From: Streptomyces roseofulvus
GTDB taxonomy: Bacteria > Actinomycetota > Actinomycetes > Streptomycetales > Streptomycetaceae
Assembly (NCBI RefSeq): GCF_039534915.1
Contig: NZ_BAAAWE010000001.1
Location: 2,914,001 to 2,978,000, forward strand
DNA length: 64,000 bases
Reading direction: 5' to 3'
Part shown: piece after piece, positions 53,928-62,472 of the stretch
Layout of the letters: each line of letters starts with the position of its first letter
How positions within the stretch are numbered: position 1 is the first letter of the stretch
Made by a program: the position numbers and the translations under genes
The notes under the pieces: model-generated
Database searches by the model: none
What the model saw: the letters and a program-made list of their open reading frames with translations, nothing else
What the model was told of the DNA's origin: nothing

Positions 53928-55010
53928 CTAGGCCACGCCGCTCAGGGCCTCCTCGCGCACACCCGAACCGCAGGAGCCGCAGGCTTCGTTCCTCTCGTAC
54001 TCCTCCGTCTGGACGCCGTACTCCAGGGAGTCGATGAGCAGTTTGGATCCCAGGGACTTGGCCGGCAGGCCGAGCAGGAAGCGCAGCGTGTCGTTGACCG
54101 CGGCGGCGGAGACCATGGCGTTGAGGGGGCCGTAACTCGGTGCCTGGTAGGACCGGTTGTAGTCGGTGAAGTCGGTGTTCTCCAGGTCTCCGTCGTTGTA
54201 CGAGGCCAGGCCGGTGTCGGCGAAGTGGCACTCCAGGCAGGCCGTCCGGCCGGGCACGACCAGGGGGCCGACGATGCCCATGGTGTCCAGGTAGCCGGCG
54301 CAGGTGTACGGGACGCCGGTCCGCACCGACGCCTCGTTCAGCCAGCGGTGGACGTCCTGCGGGGTGTCGGCGGAGAGGATGACGAGGTCGCAGTCGGCGA
54401 AGTGCCGGACGGCGAAGTCGGGGCCGTCGAAGACGTCGTTGACCACGTCGACGCGCACCTCGGTGTTGCGCTCGGCGACCCGGCGGGCCAGGGCCTCGAC
54501 CTTCGGGGTGCCGACGTCGCCCTCGGTGTACAGGAACTGGCGGGTGAGGTTCGTGGTCTCCACGACGTCCGCGTCGGCGACGACCAGTCGGCCGACGCCC
54601 GCCGCGGCCAGCATCATCGCCACGTTGCTGCCGATGCCGCCCGTGCCGATGAGACCCACGGTGCTGTTCCGGATGACCGCCATCGGGTCGCCCTCGAAGC
54701 CCGCGACGCCGAAGTAGAGGCGGTGGCGGCTGTAGCGCTCCTCGCGGTCGACCCAGTGCGAGGTGAGGACGCCGGCGCAGCGGAGCTCGTGGAGCAGCTG
54801 CCCGGCCTCCTCGTCGTTCAGGTCGGAGTGGGCGGTGACGGTGGCGAGCGCCTGCTCCTCCGGGACGGGCCGGGAGAAGGCGGACAGGACGTGCCGCAGG
54901 TAGTCGGGGGCGTTCTCGATGGCCAGGGCCGCGGGCGGCATGAGGCCGATCATGAGGTCCTTGCCCGGCTGCAGGACGGACAGTCCCTGCCGCAGATTGA
55001 GCGATGTCAT
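53928..55010 (-). CDS. ThiF/MccB-like E1 enzyme (peptide nucleotidyltransferase)
   Basis: E1-like adenylating enzyme of 360 residues, the size of MccB. A roughly 90-residue N-terminal part would be the peptide-clamp domain. The nucleotide core starts near residue 115: GLIGTGGIGSN, DADVVETTNLTRQ (with the finger Arg) and GTPKVEALARR. Two Cys pairs, CLEC near 257 and CGSCG near 347, form a structural zinc site as in MccB and MoeB. MccB joins AMP or CMP to the C-terminal Asn of a short peptide by a P-N bond; a peptide gene ending in Asn lies upstream. ATG 55010 overlaps the MFS stop. Other RiPP E1 roles are possible. Confidence 0.88.
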   Translation of the reverse strand: MTSLNLRQGLSVLQPGKDLMIGLMPPAALAIENAPDYLRHVLSAFSRPVPEEQALATVTAHSDLNDEEAGQLLHELRCAGVLTSHWVDREERYSRHRLYFGVAGFEGDPMAVIRNSTVGLIGTGGIGSNVAMMLAAAGVGRLVVADADVVETTNLTRQFLYTEGDVGTPKVEALARRVAERNTEVRVDVVNDVFDGPDFAVRHFADCDLVILSADTPQDVHRWLNEASVRTGVPYTCAGYLDTMGIVGPLVVPGRTACLECHFADTGLASYNDGDLENTDFTDYNRSYQAPSYGPLNAMVSAAAVNDTLRFLLGLPAKSLGSKLLIDSLEYGVQTEEYERNEACGSCGSGVREEALSGVA

Positions 55011-56308
55011 CGGGTTCCTCCGTGGGCCGCCACGGAGGCGGTCGCGTTCAGGGTGTGCGAGAGGGGCGAGGCGGTGGTCTCGGTACGGGGGGACAGCAGC
55101 CGGCCGCCGCCGAGGACGAGCAGGGCCGCGGCGACCGAGAAGACGGTCAGGAAGACGGCCGCTCCGGGCGGTCCGGCGAGGGCGAGCACGGCGCTCACCA
55201 CGGCGACGGACACCGGCTGGACGGCGGACTCCAGGGACTGCACGGCGGTCATCGTCTGCCCCAGGTGCTCCGTGGGGACGCGCTCCTGGATGAGGTTGGA
55301 GCGGGAGACCGCGTAGACCATGCCGCAGAGGTTCACGACGAGCATCGCCGCGGCGGCGCCGAGCCAGGAGGGGATGGCGAAGAGCGCGGAGCCGACGGCC
55401 ATCCAGAGGGCGGCCCGGCGCATCACGGGTTCCTTGGGCCGGTCGGCGAGGCGCTGGCAGATCAGGGTGCCGAGGAAGAGGCCGGCGCCTGCGGCGCTCG
55501 TCACGATGCCCGCCTCGGTGGGCCCGTCGCCGTACACGTCCCGTACGGCGAAGACGGCCAGGGTGCCGAGGGGCGCGTACACGACCGCCACGGCGGCGAT
55601 CGAGCTCATGAACCGTCCGGCGCCCTCGGCCCGGCGGAACCAGGTGAGGCCGTCGAGGAGGCTCTTGCGCAGGGGCGCGGTGGAGGTGTTCCCCGGTGTG
55701 GTCGGGGCGCCGATGGTGAGGACGACGCCGGCGATGGCCAGGAAGGTGAGGCTGTCGAGCAGCATCAGCACGTCGGCGGAGGTGACCTGCAGCAGGAAGC
55801 CGCCGGCCGCGGGGCCGAGGACCGAGGCGGACGTCCAGGCGCTGGCGAAGGCCGCGTTCACCTTGCTGCGGCGGTCTCCGTACACGCGGGGGACGGTGAC
55901 GAAGGTGGCCGTGCGGGCGAACAGGTCGACGGTGTTCATCGCGTACGCGATGAGGCCGATCAGCCACACGGAGGCGACGGACGCTCCGGCGGCGAGCGGG
56001 ATCGTCAGGACGAGGCCGGCCTGGAGGAGATAGGCCCACAGCATCATCGCGCGGGGAGAACGGCGGTCGGCGAGCACGCCGACCAGAGGCCCCGGAAACG
56101 CCTTGGGCAACTGCGTGGCGAGGGCCACGCCGCCCATGGCGGCGAAGGAATGCGTCCGGTCGAAGACGAGGAGAGGAAGGACGATGTTGAAGACGCCGTT
56201 ACCGAAGGCGTTGACCCACATTCCGGCGAAATGGCGGCGGAATCTCGAGTCACGCCAGATGGACTTCACATCGGACGGTTCCGCGCTCTTCTTTTCCGTA
56301 TGCACCAT
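55007..56308 (-). CDS. MFS exporter of the microcin C-like locus
   Basis: Major facilitator of 433 residues with about twelve TMs (SFAAMGGVALATQLPKAFPG; GVLADRRSPRAM loop motif). It is placed between the precursor peptide and the E1 gene, as MccC is in microcin C operons, and probably exports the mature peptide-nucleotide, giving partial immunity. ATG 56308 follows GGAGGCGG; the 86-residue upstream extension covers the peptide gene in another frame and is rejected. Confidence 0.88.
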   Translation of the reverse strand: MVHTEKKSAEPSDVKSIWRDSRFRRHFAGMWVNAFGNGVFNIVLPLLVFDRTHSFAAMGGVALATQLPKAFPGPLVGVLADRRSPRAMMLWAYLLQAGLVLTIPLAAGASVASVWLIGLIAYAMNTVDLFARTATFVTVPRVYGDRRSKVNAAFASAWTSASVLGPAAGGFLLQVTSADVLMLLDSLTFLAIAGVVLTIGAPTTPGNTSTAPLRKSLLDGLTWFRRAEGAGRFMSSIAAVAVVYAPLGTLAVFAVRDVYGDGPTEAGIVTSAAGAGLFLGTLICQRLADRPKEPVMRRAALWMAVGSALFAIPSWLGAAAAMLVVNLCGMVYAVSRSNLIQERVPTEHLGQTMTAVQSLESAVQPVSVAVVSAVLALAGPPGAAVFLTVFSVAAALLVLGGGRLLSPRTETTASPLSHTLNATASVAAHGGTR

Positions 56309-56369
56309 GGACCGTTCCGCCTCCGGACGAACTCTGGATCTGGGAGGGAAGCTGAGGGAAGCCGCTGCC

Positions 56370-56402
56370 GCGGGCCGGGAGCCGGGGTCACTCCCGGCCC
56401 GC
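56370..56402 (-). terminator. Attenuator hairpin between precursor peptide and exporter
   Basis: Perfect 12-bp stem GCGGGCCGGGAG / CTCCCGGCCCGC with a 9-base loop, 14 bases after the peptide stop. In microcin C and other RiPP operons such a hairpin lets the short peptide be made in excess over the enzymes. Confidence 0.75.
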
Positions 56403-56415
56403 GAGGCGACAACTG

Positions 56416-56475
56416 CTAGTTGAAGGCGCGACCGGAGACGGCCTTGGCGGTGACGACCTTGATGATCTTCAGCAT
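56416..56475 (-). CDS. 19-residue precursor peptide ending in Asn (microcin C-like)
   Basis: Short gene too small for usual gene callers, encoding MLKIIKVVTAKAVSGRAFN. AGGAG lies seven bases before ATG 56475. The peptide is basic, has an N-terminal Met and ends in Asn, the residue that MccB enzymes convert to a nucleotide-linked isoasparagine. A hairpin follows, then MFS and MccB-like genes on the same strand. After uptake, host peptidases would release a modified aspartyl-nucleotide that blocks aspartyl-tRNA synthetase, if it works like microcin C. No Cys/Ser ring chemistry genes are present. Confidence 0.8.
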   Translation of the reverse strand: MLKIIKVVTAKAVSGRAFN

Positions 56476-56670
56476 GATTGCTCCTGAGTTTTTTCGAGAT
56501 GTCCCGGGATTCACTCCCGGTGCCGCCTCCGTTTGTTGGCGACGAGTTAATGATGTCCTGCTCCAAGGGCCCTCGGAAGCCCTTCCGAGTGGCATCAATT
56601 GCACGCGGCAGGAAGCTGCCGAGAGGAGAAAGGGGAAATCACCGGAAAAGAAGTCCGGGGAACGCGAAAG

Positions 56671-56695
56671 CCCCCCGAGCGAGAGGCTCGGGGGG
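56671..56695 (-). terminator. Terminator after the HTTM gene
   Basis: 10-bp stem CCCCCCGAGC / GCTCGGGGGG, loop GAGAG, followed on the minus strand by CTTTCG. It separates the HTTM pair from the peptide operon; the 195 bases between it and the peptide hold the peptide promoter, and this stretch is less GC-rich than its surroundings. Confidence 0.8.
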
Positions 56696-56723
56696 CCGGC
56701 GGAGGAAGCGTGCGGAGCTCTGT

Positions 56724-57572
56724 TCAGCGCTTCCGGAAGGCTCGGAGGAGGCGTGCCGTGTGCCGCTCGGCGCCGGGGTCGAGGACGAACAGCGGCAGGG
56801 CGTGGACGGCGTGGTGCCAGAAGGAGATGCCCATCGTCGCCTTGATGGACGCGTGGAAGGCCAGGGAGGACAGCCCCACCGCACGGGGACGTTTCCGCAG
56901 GGCGATCTGCGCGGCCGGGAAGAGGAGTTCGAAGGCGAGAGTGGCGGCACTGGCGGCCGCCGCCACCGTCATCGGGCGACGACTGAGCCACTTGCCGGCC
57001 CGGTTGCCCAGTTCGGCCCAGCTCCCGCGCAGAGTACGGCCGTCGGCCCATGCGGGCCCGCTCAACAGCACCTTGGAGAGTCCGGACTGGAAGTAGAGGC
57101 AGCCGTAGTAGAGCCGCATCGCGAGCAGCACGGCGGTGGCCACCTCGGACGACGGTGTGTCGTCCTCCGTCCCGTCCCCGGCGGCTTCGGCGAGACTGCC
57201 GCGCGAGTCGGTCAGGGAGAGCAGGAGCAGGTAGACGTTCAGATTGGAGTTGTAGTTCCACGCCCTCTCGTCGAACTGCGCCACGTGCCGCTGTACGGCG
57301 GCGAAGGAGGCGTTGGCCGCGAACTTCAGGGCCTTGCTCTCGGCACCCAGCGTCCAGGCGGCCGTCGACACGAACGCCAGCCGCCGCAGGGCCTCGTACT
57401 GCTCGGCACTCAGCCGCCCGGAGCCCGGGCCCTCCCCGTCCTCCTTCCGGCTCCACTCGTCGACGAGGGCGTCGCCGGGCGGCAGGTGCCAGAGCGTGTT
57501 CAGGATCGCCAGGCCCGTGGTGAGCCGGGCCAGGGCGAGGCGCTGACGCGCCCCGGTGTTCTCAGGCAGCAT
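56724..57572 (-). CDS. HTTM-like integral membrane protein
   Basis: Membrane protein of 282 residues. The segment YYGCLYFQSGLSKVLLSGPAW resembles the HTTM/vitamin-K-carboxylase-like family signature (Y..AGLxKL..xxW), with several TMs around it. Family members can be maturation or immunity factors of secreted peptides, but many have no known role. ATG 57572 overlaps the upstream partner by 11 bases; they form a two-gene operon upstream of the microcin C-like genes. Confidence 0.75.
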   Translation of the reverse strand: MLPENTGARQRLALARLTTGLAILNTLWHLPPGDALVDEWSRKEDGEGPGSGRLSAEQYEALRRLAFVSTAAWTLGAESKALKFAANASFAAVQRHVAQFDERAWNYNSNLNVYLLLLSLTDSRGSLAEAAGDGTEDDTPSSEVATAVLLAMRLYYGCLYFQSGLSKVLLSGPAWADGRTLRGSWAELGNRAGKWLSRRPMTVAAAASAATLAFELLFPAAQIALRKRPRAVGLSSLAFHASIKATMGISFWHHAVHALPLFVLDPGAERHTARLLRAFRKR

Positions 57573-58164
57573 GCCCCGCCTCCTCCTTCTCGGTCTCCTC
57601 TGCGAACGGCTCGACGAAGCTCCACAACTGCGCCTCCGGCTGGTCGGCCACGGCCCCCTCGGGGTCGTACCGGTGGACGAGTTCGGCCGACGTGACCGAC
57701 GTCCGGTCGCCGGGCGAGCAGGTCCGGAAGTCGACCTCGACGAAGTACAGCTCCATCGCGACGAACCGCCGGCCCGGCCCTGCCGAGAACGACGCCTTCA
57801 CCTCGTCCCAGGCCCGCCACCCGCGCCGGTTCAGCCGCTCCAGCGCCTGCCGGCAGAACCGGTCCCGGACCTCGACGTCGTCCTGGGCGTGGAAGACGCG
57901 CTCGAGGACGGACACCACCCGGAAGAACTCCAGCGGCAGCAGCGACCACGGATCGGTGGGCCCGACGGTCCCTCCGTCGTCCGTGACGAGCCGGACGCGC
58001 ATCTGCAGCGCCTGGTCCCGCTTGTGGTACGCGAACATGTTGAAGGTGCAGAACGGCCACCGGTTGGTGTTGAGGACCGTGTGCACCACCTGGCCGGCGA
58101 GGTAGACGGACGTCCCCGCGAGGATCGCCCGACTGAGCAGCTTGGCCCGTGGTGTTGGGGACAC
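57562..58164 (-). CDS. Single-TM partner of HTTM protein
   Basis: Protein of 200 residues with one N-terminal TM (ILAGTSVYLAGQVVHTVL) and an extracytoplasmic domain of about 150 residues beginning NRWPFCTFNMFAYH. Two to three Cys are present. Such proteins commonly accompany HTTM-domain proteins. GTG 58164 is preceded by GAAAGAGAG. Function unknown. Confidence 0.75.
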   Translation of the reverse strand: MSPTPRAKLLSRAILAGTSVYLAGQVVHTVLNTNRWPFCTFNMFAYHKRDQALQMRVRLVTDDGGTVGPTDPWSLLPLEFFRVVSVLERVFHAQDDVEVRDRFCRQALERLNRRGWRAWDEVKASFSAGPGRRFVAMELYFVEVDFRTCSPGDRTSVTSAELVHRYDPEGAVADQPEAQLWSFVEPFAEETEKEEAGHAA

Positions 58165-58756
58165 GTGCGCTCTCTTTCGATGGGACGCGTACGCCGCCCA
58201 TGCCGGCGCACACTGCGGTCACCGTCGAGTCTCGTCACCCCCGTGCCCGGGCGGAACCCGCCGCCCCTGGCATGAACCACCTCTGGCACCGTCCTGCCGA
58301 TCGGGCGAGCTGCGGTCCAGGTCACGCACCCCTGCGCACTCGTGTGCGCCGCCGTGCCGCTCCGTACGGTCAGGCCGATGGTGAACCGCCGTCGCACACC
58401 GTGAAGGAGAGCTGCTGAAGCCGACCGAGGAAGTGCTCCAGGACCTGACCCGGCCCTCGGACATCTCCGCCCACTCCGACGACGCGCTGCATCGTCGGCC
58501 CTCTCGGGCTCGACGTGTCCCTCTACGACGAAACCGGTCGCGTACGCGTCGGCGATACCGCCCTCATGGCCGCCCTGTCCTCGCTCGTCCCCGACGAACT
58601 CGACCGCGACCCCGAAGACTCCGGACGTTTTCGGGAAGTCCGCGCTCCTCCGGGGCGGACGGCCCGGAGGGGGCGTGCTGACGGTCCTGTTCGGGGTGTG
58701 AGGGCGCGGCGGGGGCGGCGGGAATCGGAGCTTCGTCCACGGGGTTGGTGGGGATC
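58165..58756. other. Intergenic stretch with a probable gene remnant
   Basis: No convincing gene. On the plus strand near 58490-58640 one frame reads IVGPLGLDVSLYDETGRVRVGDTALMAALSSLVPDEL, and the preceding frame (from 58418) reads KPTEEVLQDLTRPSDISAHSDDALHRR. Both look like protein but lie in different frames and lack a proper start/stop, suggesting a frameshifted remnant. A Shine-Dalgarno-like AAGGAGAGC is at about 58404. The rest holds the promoters of the divergent flanking genes. Confidence 0.4.
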
Positions 58757-59752
58757 ATGCGAGCGATACAGGTGTACGAAGTGGGCGGTCCCGAGGTGCT
58801 GCTGGAGGCCGAGGTGGACCAGCCGCGGCCGGGGCCGGGCGAGGCGGTCGTGGAGGTCGCCGCGTCCGGGGTCAACTTCCTCGACGTCTACCACCGCGAG
58901 GGCCGGTACAGCGTCCCGCTGCCCTTCACTCCGGGGTCTGAGGGCGCCGGCACGGTCGTCGAGGTCGGACCCGGCGTCGTCGACGTGGCGGTCGGGGACC
59001 GGGTCGGGTGGGTGGAGATTCCCGGCACCTATGCCGAGCGGGCCGTCGTGGACTCCTCCCGGCTGGTGCCGCTGCCCGACGACATCGACTTCGAGACAGC
59101 CGCCGCCGTGCTCCTCCAGGGCATGACCGCGCACTATCTCGTCAAGGACGCCTACCCGGTCCAGGCGGGCGACACGGTGCTCGTCCACGCGGCCGCCGGC
59201 GGCATGGGGCTGCTGCTGACCCAGCTCATCACCCATCTCGGCGGCAGGGTGATCGGCACGACGTCGACCACGGCGAAGGCCGAGCTGGCGAAGCGTGCCG
59301 GGGCCGCCGAGGTGATCCTCTCCTCCGCGGTCGACGATCTCGCAGCCGAGGTGAGGCGGCTCAACGGCGGTCAGGGACTGCCGGTCGTCTTCGACGGCGT
59401 CGGCGCGCACACCTTCGACGCGAGCCTCGCCAGCCTGCGACCCCGCGGCCATCTCGTGCTCTTCGGCGCGGCGAGCGGTGCCGTGCCGCCGTTCGATCCG
59501 ATCCGGCTCGCCCACGGCGGTTCGCTGACCCTGATCCGGCCCAGCCTCGGGGACTTCGTCGCCGATCGGTCCGAACTGCTCCGACGGGCCGCCGACGTGT
59601 TCGAGTGGGTGCGCTCCAAGGCGCTCGAGGTCACCGTGACGGGCCGCTACGCCTTGTCCGAGGCGGCCCGGGCCCACAGCGATCTGGAGGCTCGGCGTAC
59701 CACCGGCAAGCTGCTCGTCATACCCGGTGCGGCCGCTGGGGTACACCGCTGA
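58757..59752 (+). CDS. NADPH:quinone oxidoreductase (zeta-crystallin type)
   Basis: Zinc-free medium-chain oxidoreductase of 331 residues. N-terminal GroES-like domain (ASGVNFLDVYHREGRY; GSEGAGTVVEVG) and Rossmann domain (VLVHAAAGGMGLLLTQL, the AxxGxxG cofactor motif) are complete. It reduces quinones or other electrophiles with NADPH. ATG 58757 has GGGGAT upstream; GTG 58745 is a possible earlier start. Confidence 0.93.
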   Translation: MRAIQVYEVGGPEVLLEAEVDQPRPGPGEAVVEVAASGVNFLDVYHREGRYSVPLPFTPGSEGAGTVVEVGPGVVDVAVGDRVGWVEIPGTYAERAVVDSSRLVPLPDDIDFETAAAVLLQGMTAHYLVKDAYPVQAGDTVLVHAAAGGMGLLLTQLITHLGGRVIGTTSTTAKAELAKRAGAAEVILSSAVDDLAAEVRRLNGGQGLPVVFDGVGAHTFDASLASLRPRGHLVLFGAASGAVPPFDPIRLAHGGSLTLIRPSLGDFVADRSELLRRAADVFEWVRSKALEVTVTGRYALSEAARAHSDLEARRTTGKLLVIPGAAAGVHR

Positions 59753-59842
59753 CGGCTTCCGGCGGCCGCGGCCGGGTCGGCCGGCGGCCCTGGACGAGCG
59801 GTTCGGCCGAGTCGAGCCGGTCCCCGCGGTAGAAGTCGACGA

Positions 59843-60265
59843 AGGGCCGCGGGCGCCGGCGGCTTCCTGCTCAAGGACGTCACGGCCGCCCACCTGGCCG
59901 CGGCGGTACGCCTGGTGGACACCGGCGACGCGCTGCTCGCCCCGTCGATCACCCGGCGGCTGGTCGAGCGCTTCGCCTCGGGTGACGGCCTTCCCCCGGC
60001 GGGCGCCGGCGGCCGGTCCGTCCCGGCTCGCCCCGCCGTGCACCGCGACCTGACCCCGTTGACCCCGCGCGAGCTGGAGGTGCTCACCCTGATGGGCCGT
60101 GGTCTCTCGAACGCCGAGCTGGCGCGGGAACTGACGCTGAGCGAGGCCACCGTGAAGACCCACGTGGCCCGGATCTTCGCCAAGCTCTCCCTGCGCGACC
60201 GTGCCCAGGCGGTCGTCCTCGCCTACGAGACGGCCCTGGTGCAGCCGGGGGAAGCCGGCAGCTGA
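59843..60265 (+). pseudogene. 5'-truncated NarL/FixJ response regulator
   Basis: C-terminal half of a response regulator. Homology begins near 59843 with AGAGGFLLKDVTAAHLAAAV, the last helix of a receiver domain, then a linker and a full LuxR-type HTH (LTPRELEVLTLMGRGLSNAEL...). The phosphoacceptor Asp and the first 90 residues are absent and no start codon serves the frame well (GTG 59893, ATG 59915 lie inside). Either a dead gene or a HTH-only protein. Confidence 0.7.
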
Positions 60266-60296
60266 TCCGCCATCATGGGCACGCAGGCGGCGCGGC

Positions 60297-60328
60297 GGCC
60301 CCGCCCCTGACGGGTCGGGGGCGGGGCC
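60297..60328. terminator. Convergent terminator
   Basis: 11-bp stem GGCCCCGCCCC / GGGGCGGGGCC with a 10-base loop between the regulator remnant (plus) and the secreted protein (minus). Confidence 0.8.
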
Positions 60329-60334
60329 CCGGGG

Positions 60335-60649
60335 TCACTTCGTGCAGCGGACCGTGGCGTCCGACCAGTACATGTACGGGCTGATCTGCCGCGTGTACGG
60401 GATGCCGGACGGGTAGCACGTGTAGCGGGGGTAGCCTGCGAACGAGGCCTTCGCGTAGGCGTCGTTGGAGGCGGAGGACTCGGCCGCCCAGGCGGTCGAG
60501 CCGGTGCCGAAGCCGGTGAAGTACTGGGTCGTGACGGTCACCGTGTCGGTCGACGCCGTGTCGGCCGCCGCCGTGCCCGCGCCGCCGAGGCCCGCCAGGC
60601 CGAGCGCCGCGGTGAAGGCGAGAGCCAGACGTACTGAGGATCGCTTCAT
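60335..60649 (-). CDS. Small secreted protein
   Basis: Protein of 104 residues with a Sec signal peptide (KRSSVRLALAFTAALGLAGL, cleavage after AAAD or TAAA near residue 29). The mature part of about 75 residues is rich in Tyr, Ser and Thr and has two Cys that may form a disulfide (YTCYPSG ... VRCTK). No enzyme motif. ATG 60649 is preceded by a GAGA-type site. Function unknown; similar tiny exported proteins are common in Streptomyces. Confidence 0.8.
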   Translation of the reverse strand: MKRSSVRLALAFTAALGLAGLGGAGTAAADTASTDTVTVTTQYFTGFGTGSTAWAAESSASNDAYAKASFAGYPRYTCYPSGIPYTRQISPYMYWSDATVRCTK

Positions 60650-60778
60650 TCTCGTTCCGTCTCCCTGTTCTGGAGCGTGTCTCGCTCCGGAGGAGAAGCT
60701 AGTGACGGGCAGGGGGCGCGAGGGGCAGTCGCCCGGGAACTGCCCCTCGGCCCGGGCGCGGGCGGGGCGGTGCCGCCC

Positions 60779-61885
60779 TCACCGTCCGGGGTGTTCCGGG
60801 GGTGCCGTGTGGAGGGTGCGGAAGCGGGCGGGGGCGGCCGGGTCGCGGTCGGTCACCTGGACGGGGGGCCAGGCCCACTGCTGGACGGGCGTGTCGGTGG
60901 GCCGGGTGAAGCGGATGGCGCCCCGGGTGCCCTCCACCGTCACCCGGGGCCAGGAGCCGGCGATGGCCGCGTGGTCGGTGCCGTGGGCGCGGAGGGTCTC
61001 GGTGAGGACGGTGATCGTGTCGTACCCCTCGAACGCCACGAAGGAGGGGGTGGCGCCGAGGCGGGCGCGGAGGGCGGACTCCACGCGCGCGCCCAGCGGG
61101 GTGGGGTGGACGGGGAGGTAGCGGAGGAACGGGATCGCGGCGCCGTCCTCGCCGAGGAGGGACTCCCAGGCGGGGAACTCCGGCTGGCCGGCGGGCGCGC
61201 CGACGAGGACGTCGGCCAGGCGGGGGTCCCGGCGGACCGCCCTGACGATCGGGACGGCCGGGTCCGGGAAGCCGGTCAGGAGCAGGAGGGCCGTCTCGCC
61301 TCCGGCGGCCAGCGCGTCGCACAGCGCCGCGGGGGGCAGGGCGCGCGCGTCGAGTTCGGTGACGGTGCCGCCCCGGGGGGCCAGTCGGTCGCGGAGGATG
61401 CGGGTGCCGGCCGCCCAGTAGACGCTCGGTTCGGCGGCGACCGCGACGCGGCCGTGGCCCGCGGCGAGGAGGAAGTCGGCGTAGACGCGCCAGCCGTGGG
61501 ACTGCGCCGGGGCCAGCCGCGCGACCCGGTCCGTCGGCCGTTCGGTGAGGGCGTCGAGGACCGCGGAGGAGCAGAGGAAGGGCAGGCCGAGGGCGTCGGC
61601 CCGGGCGGCCGCCGCGCGGGCGGCGACGCTGTGGTACTCGCCGGCCAGGGCGGCCACGCCGAGCCCGGCCAGGTCGTCCACGGCCGCCTCGGCCCGGTGC
61701 GGGTCGGCGGCGGTGTCCCGGACCACGAGTTCCAGCGGCCGGCCGTCGATCCCGCCGCCGGCGTTGGCCTCCCCGGCGGCCAGTTCGAGGCCGGCGAGCA
61801 GATGGCGGCCGGCCTCGGTCCAGCCGGGGCGGGTGAGCGGGGCGAGGGCGCCGATCCGGACGGGGGGTGGGGGCGTGGTGCTCAT
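60779..61885 (-). CDS. Periplasmic-binding-type protein (branched-chain amino-acid receptor family)
   Basis: Type I periplasmic-binding fold protein of 368 residues (IGALAPLTRPGWTEAGRHLLAGLELAAGEANAGGGI; FEGYDTITVLTETLR), like LivJ/Leu-binding receptors. Oddly it has no signal peptide or lipobox from ATG 61885 (GGGAGA upstream), and there are no permease or ATPase genes nearby. It may be a cytoplasmic ligand sensor or a relict of an uptake system. Confidence 0.85.
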   Translation of the reverse strand: MSTTPPPPVRIGALAPLTRPGWTEAGRHLLAGLELAAGEANAGGGIDGRPLELVVRDTAADPHRAEAAVDDLAGLGVAALAGEYHSVAARAAAARADALGLPFLCSSAVLDALTERPTDRVARLAPAQSHGWRVYADFLLAAGHGRVAVAAEPSVYWAAGTRILRDRLAPRGGTVTELDARALPPAALCDALAAGGETALLLLTGFPDPAVPIVRAVRRDPRLADVLVGAPAGQPEFPAWESLLGEDGAAIPFLRYLPVHPTPLGARVESALRARLGATPSFVAFEGYDTITVLTETLRAHGTDHAAIAGSWPRVTVEGTRGAIRFTRPTDTPVQQWAWPPVQVTDRDPAAPARFRTLHTAPPEHPGR

Positions 61886-62074
61886 GGACGGGCGTCTCCC
61901 GCGGGTGGTTCGTACGGTTCCACCCCATTCTTCGTACGGGAGGGGGCGCCCGGCCCGGTCCGACGCGCCGGGGCCCGAGCGCGGCGCGTCCCGGGCACGA
62001 CGGCCCGAGCACAACGGCCCGAGCGGCGGCGCCGGCCAGGCGGCGGCCGGATGGCGCCGGTCAGGTGGCGCCGG

Positions 62075-62449
62075 TCAGGTGGCCGACGGCTCCGCGGTGG
62101 TGTCGCGGACGCCGAGGCGCAGGTGCTCCACGTGGTAGAGCGCCTGGTCGAGGAGTTCGGCGACGTGGTTGTCGTACAGGGCGTAGACGATCGAGCGGCC
62201 GTGACGCTCGCCGGTGACCAGTCCGAGGTTGCGCAGCAGGCGCAACTGGTGGGAGCAGGCGGAGGGTTCCATGCCGACGGCCTCGGCGAGGTCGCCCACC
62301 GAGCAGGGGCCTTCCTGGAGCCTGGCGAGGATGTACAGGCGGGAGGGGGTGGCGAGGGCCTGGAGGGTGGCGGCGACGTCGGCGGTGCCGACGGCGTCCA
62401 GCCGTTCGCGGGGGGTCGCGCCGGTGGCGGTGTCGATTCCGTGGCCCAT
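62075..62449 (-). CDS. ArsR/SmtB-family metal sensor
   Basis: Winged-helix repressor of about 124 residues (LATPSRLYILARLQEG; SVGDLAEAVGMEPSACSHQLRLLRNLG; HGRSIVYALYDNHVAELLDQALYHVEHL). The C-terminal helix has the D-x-H...H-x-x-H pattern of alpha5 metal sensors (NmtR/CzrA/SmtB type), which respond to Zn, Co or Ni. It is divergent from a P1B-ATPase gene, the expected target. ATG 62449 chosen; an upstream ATG at 62473 would overlap the operator. Confidence 0.9.
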   Translation of the reverse strand: MGHGIDTATGATPRERLDAVGTADVAATLQALATPSRLYILARLQEGPCSVGDLAEAVGMEPSACSHQLRLLRNLGLVTGERHGRSIVYALYDNHVAELLDQALYHVEHLRLGVRDTTAEPSAT

Positions 62450-62472
62450 GCGCCCATCATACGGATGACACA

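Noticed and set aside
56724..58164. Assignment of the membrane pair as SdpA/SdpB
   Set aside because: The HTTM similarity is suggestive, but no Sdp-specific motif or SdpC-like toxin gene is visible.
61980..62080. Direct repeats GGTGGCGCCGGTCA near the end of the SmtB gene
   Set aside because: Two to three copies of a GC-rich motif in a short spacer; probably simple slippage without function.
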